A stretch of 6,616 nt of DNA, from the NCBI GenBank assembly GCA_023423995.1, contig JAFAEL010000129.1:1-6616 (forward strand). The letters are read 5' to 3'. Source of the stretch: Pseudomonadota bacterium (GTDB lineage Bacteria > Pseudomonadota > Alphaproteobacteria > Rhizobiales > Beijerinckiaceae). Both the position numbers and the translations under genes were made by a program. Each line of letters starts with the position of its first letter. The first letter of the stretch is position 1. The notes beneath the pieces were generated by a model. The model searched no databases, was not told the origin of the DNA, and worked only from the letters and a program-made list of their open reading frames with translations. Shown here in pieces: positions 5,520-6,616 of the stretch.

Positions 5520-6616
5520 CTATTTCGGCGCGATCCGGACGATGCGCGACGGCCCGCCGCCGCGCGTTTCCAGGAGCGCGTAGACGGCGCCGTCCGGCCC
5601 GACCTTCACGTCCCGCGTGCGCCCGCCGAGCGGGATGCGCTCCTCGCTGACGACCCGGCCGTTTTCCAGGCGGAGGACGACGAGGCCCTGGCTGACGAGG
5701 CCGCCGACCAGCAGGGCGCCGCGCCAGTTCGGGAACAGGCTGCCGTCATAGACGGCCATGCCGGAGGGGCCGATGACCGGGTCCCAGTAATAGACGGGCT
5801 GCTCGGTGCCGTCGCGCTGGGTGACGCCGCGGCCGACCTTCTGGCCGCTATATTCGACCCCGTAGGTCACCTCGGGCCAGCCGTAGTTCTTGCCCGGTTC
5901 TGGGTGGTTCAGCTCGTCGCCCCCGCGCGGCCCATGCTCGACGGTCCAGAGCCGGCCGGACGCGTCCAGCGTCGCCGACTGGATGTTGCGGTGTCCGTAG
6001 GACCAGATCGCGGGCTGGGCTCCCTTCCTGTCGACGAAGGGATTGTCGGCCGGGGCCGACCCGTCCGGGTTGATGCGGAACACCTTGCCGAGCCCGCTGG
6101 AGAGCTGCTGCGCCTGCACCCGCGGCTCGCGGTCGGAGCGCTCGCCGACGGTCACGAAGAGCTTCCCGTCCGGCGCGAAGACGAGGCGGGAGCCGAAATG
6201 CATGTTGTTCTGCCAGGCGGGCGTCTGGCGGAAGATCACCTGCACGTTCTCGAGCCGCGGCTGCCCGTTCTCCTCGACGAGCTTGCCCCGCGCCACGCTC
6301 GTGCCGTTGCCCCCGCCCTGCCGCGGCTCGCTGAAGGAGAGATAGACGAGCCGGTCCTCGGCGAAGTTCGGGCTGAGCGCGACATCGAGAAGCCCGCCCT
6401 GGCCGCGAGCATCGACCTTCGGCACGCCCTTGATCGGCTCGCCGGGCGTTCCGTTCGGCGGCACGATCCGGAGCTGGCCCGACTTCTCGGTCACGATCAT
6501 CCGGCCGTCCGGCAGGAACTCGAAGCCCCAGCCGCCCTGGATGCCCTCGGCGACCGTGGTGGTCGCGACGGCGGTCGGCTCGGCCGGCGCCGGCGCGCGG
6601 GTCTGCCCCGGGAAGG
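5520..6616 (-). CDS. PQQ-dependent aldose sugar dehydrogenase, 5' end beyond the window
   Basis: The visible 364 residues form a six-bladed propeller of the soluble glucose/sorbosone dehydrogenase family (YliI/Asd type). These periplasmic enzymes oxidise aldose sugars to lactones with PQQ as cofactor. Counting from the window edge, hallmarks are WGFEFLPDGRMIVTEKSG (29-46), QGGLLDVALSPNF (72-84), MHFGSRLVFAPDG (138-150) with the candidate catalytic base His139, VTVGERSDR, GHRN (207-210), EHGPRGGDELN (226-236), NYGWP (243-247) and GPSGMAVYDGSLFP. The C-terminus is intact (TAG at 5522-5520). The frame stays open from the internal ATG at 6498-6500 to 6616, and the region before that ATG matches the family, so the true start and the signal peptide lie outside. 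By family length only a few tens of residues are missing. Sugar substrate is not readable from the sequence. Confidence 0.93.
   Translation of the reverse strand, partial: FPGQTRAPAPAEPTAVATTTVAEGIQGGWGFEFLPDGRMIVTEKSGQLRIVPPNGTPGEPIKGVPKVDARGQGGLLDVALSPNFAEDRLVYLSFSEPRQGGGNGTSVARGKLVEENGQPRLENVQVIFRQTPAWQNNMHFGSRLVFAPDGKLFVTVGERSDREPRVQAQQLSSGLGKVFRINPDGSAPADNPFVDRKGAQPAIWSYGHRNIQSATLDASGRLWTVEHGPRGGDELNHPEPGKNYGWPEVTYGVEYSGQKVGRGVTQRDGTEQPVYYWDPVIGPSGMAVYDGSLFPNWRGALLVGGLVSQGLVVLRLENGRVVSEERIPLGGRTRDVKVGPDGAVYALLETRGGGPSRIVRIAPK

Noticed and set aside
1..6616. CRISPR array, tRNA or rRNA
   Set aside because: No regularly spaced repeats, no tRNA-like T-loop and acceptor pattern, and no rRNA motif were seen on either strand.

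Overview
The window is GC-rich, dense DNA typical of an alphaproteobacterium of the order Hyphomicrobiales (Rhizobiales). The best taxonomic hint is a small DUF2735-type protein at the left edge, a family I know only from that order. An orphan tripartite-tricarboxylate (Bug/TctC) binding protein and a PQQ-type sugar dehydrogenase also fit, as do GTG and TTG starts with strong Shine-Dalgarno sites. A Methylobacteriaceae-like genome is my guess but is not proven.

Left part (1-3490): a short plus-strand DUF2735 gene (37-225) converges on three minus-strand genes. In transcription order these are a secreted Yellow/major-royal-jelly-like beta-propeller protein (3490-2381), a Bug/TctC periplasmic solute receptor (2267-1284, GTG start) and a serine-type glutaminase GlsA (1224-298, TTG start). 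A stem-loop with a T run lies just after glsA. The receptor and the glutaminase are 59 bp apart and may act together, with a carboxylate or amino-acid ligand bound outside and glutamine deamidated inside. That link is inference.

Middle part (about 3627-4820): a lower-GC stretch of about 1.1 kb is bounded by two imperfect copies of a 40-bp sequence (3645-3684 and 4821-4861). Its only convincing gene is a minus-strand protein of 250 residues (4512-3760). That protein has an N-terminal Cys/His cluster and an R-N-x3-H motif like that of HEPN ribonucleases. The arrangement looks like an inserted cargo gene, possibly for defence or stress. No integrase, transposase or antitoxin partner is visible.

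Right part (4785-6616): a sigma70-like promoter overlaps a perfect 12-bp palindrome and faces right. Its predicted start lies at the first base of the second repeat copy. About 250 nt of consecutive strong stem-loops follow, then a good ribosome binding site and a plus-strand gene for a 125-residue protein with six cysteines (5123-5500). This is a candidate structured 5' leader or small RNA that I cannot assign to a known class. The Cys-rich gene converges, with a 19-bp gap, on a minus-strand PQQ-dependent sugar dehydrogenase that runs off the right edge (5520-6616).
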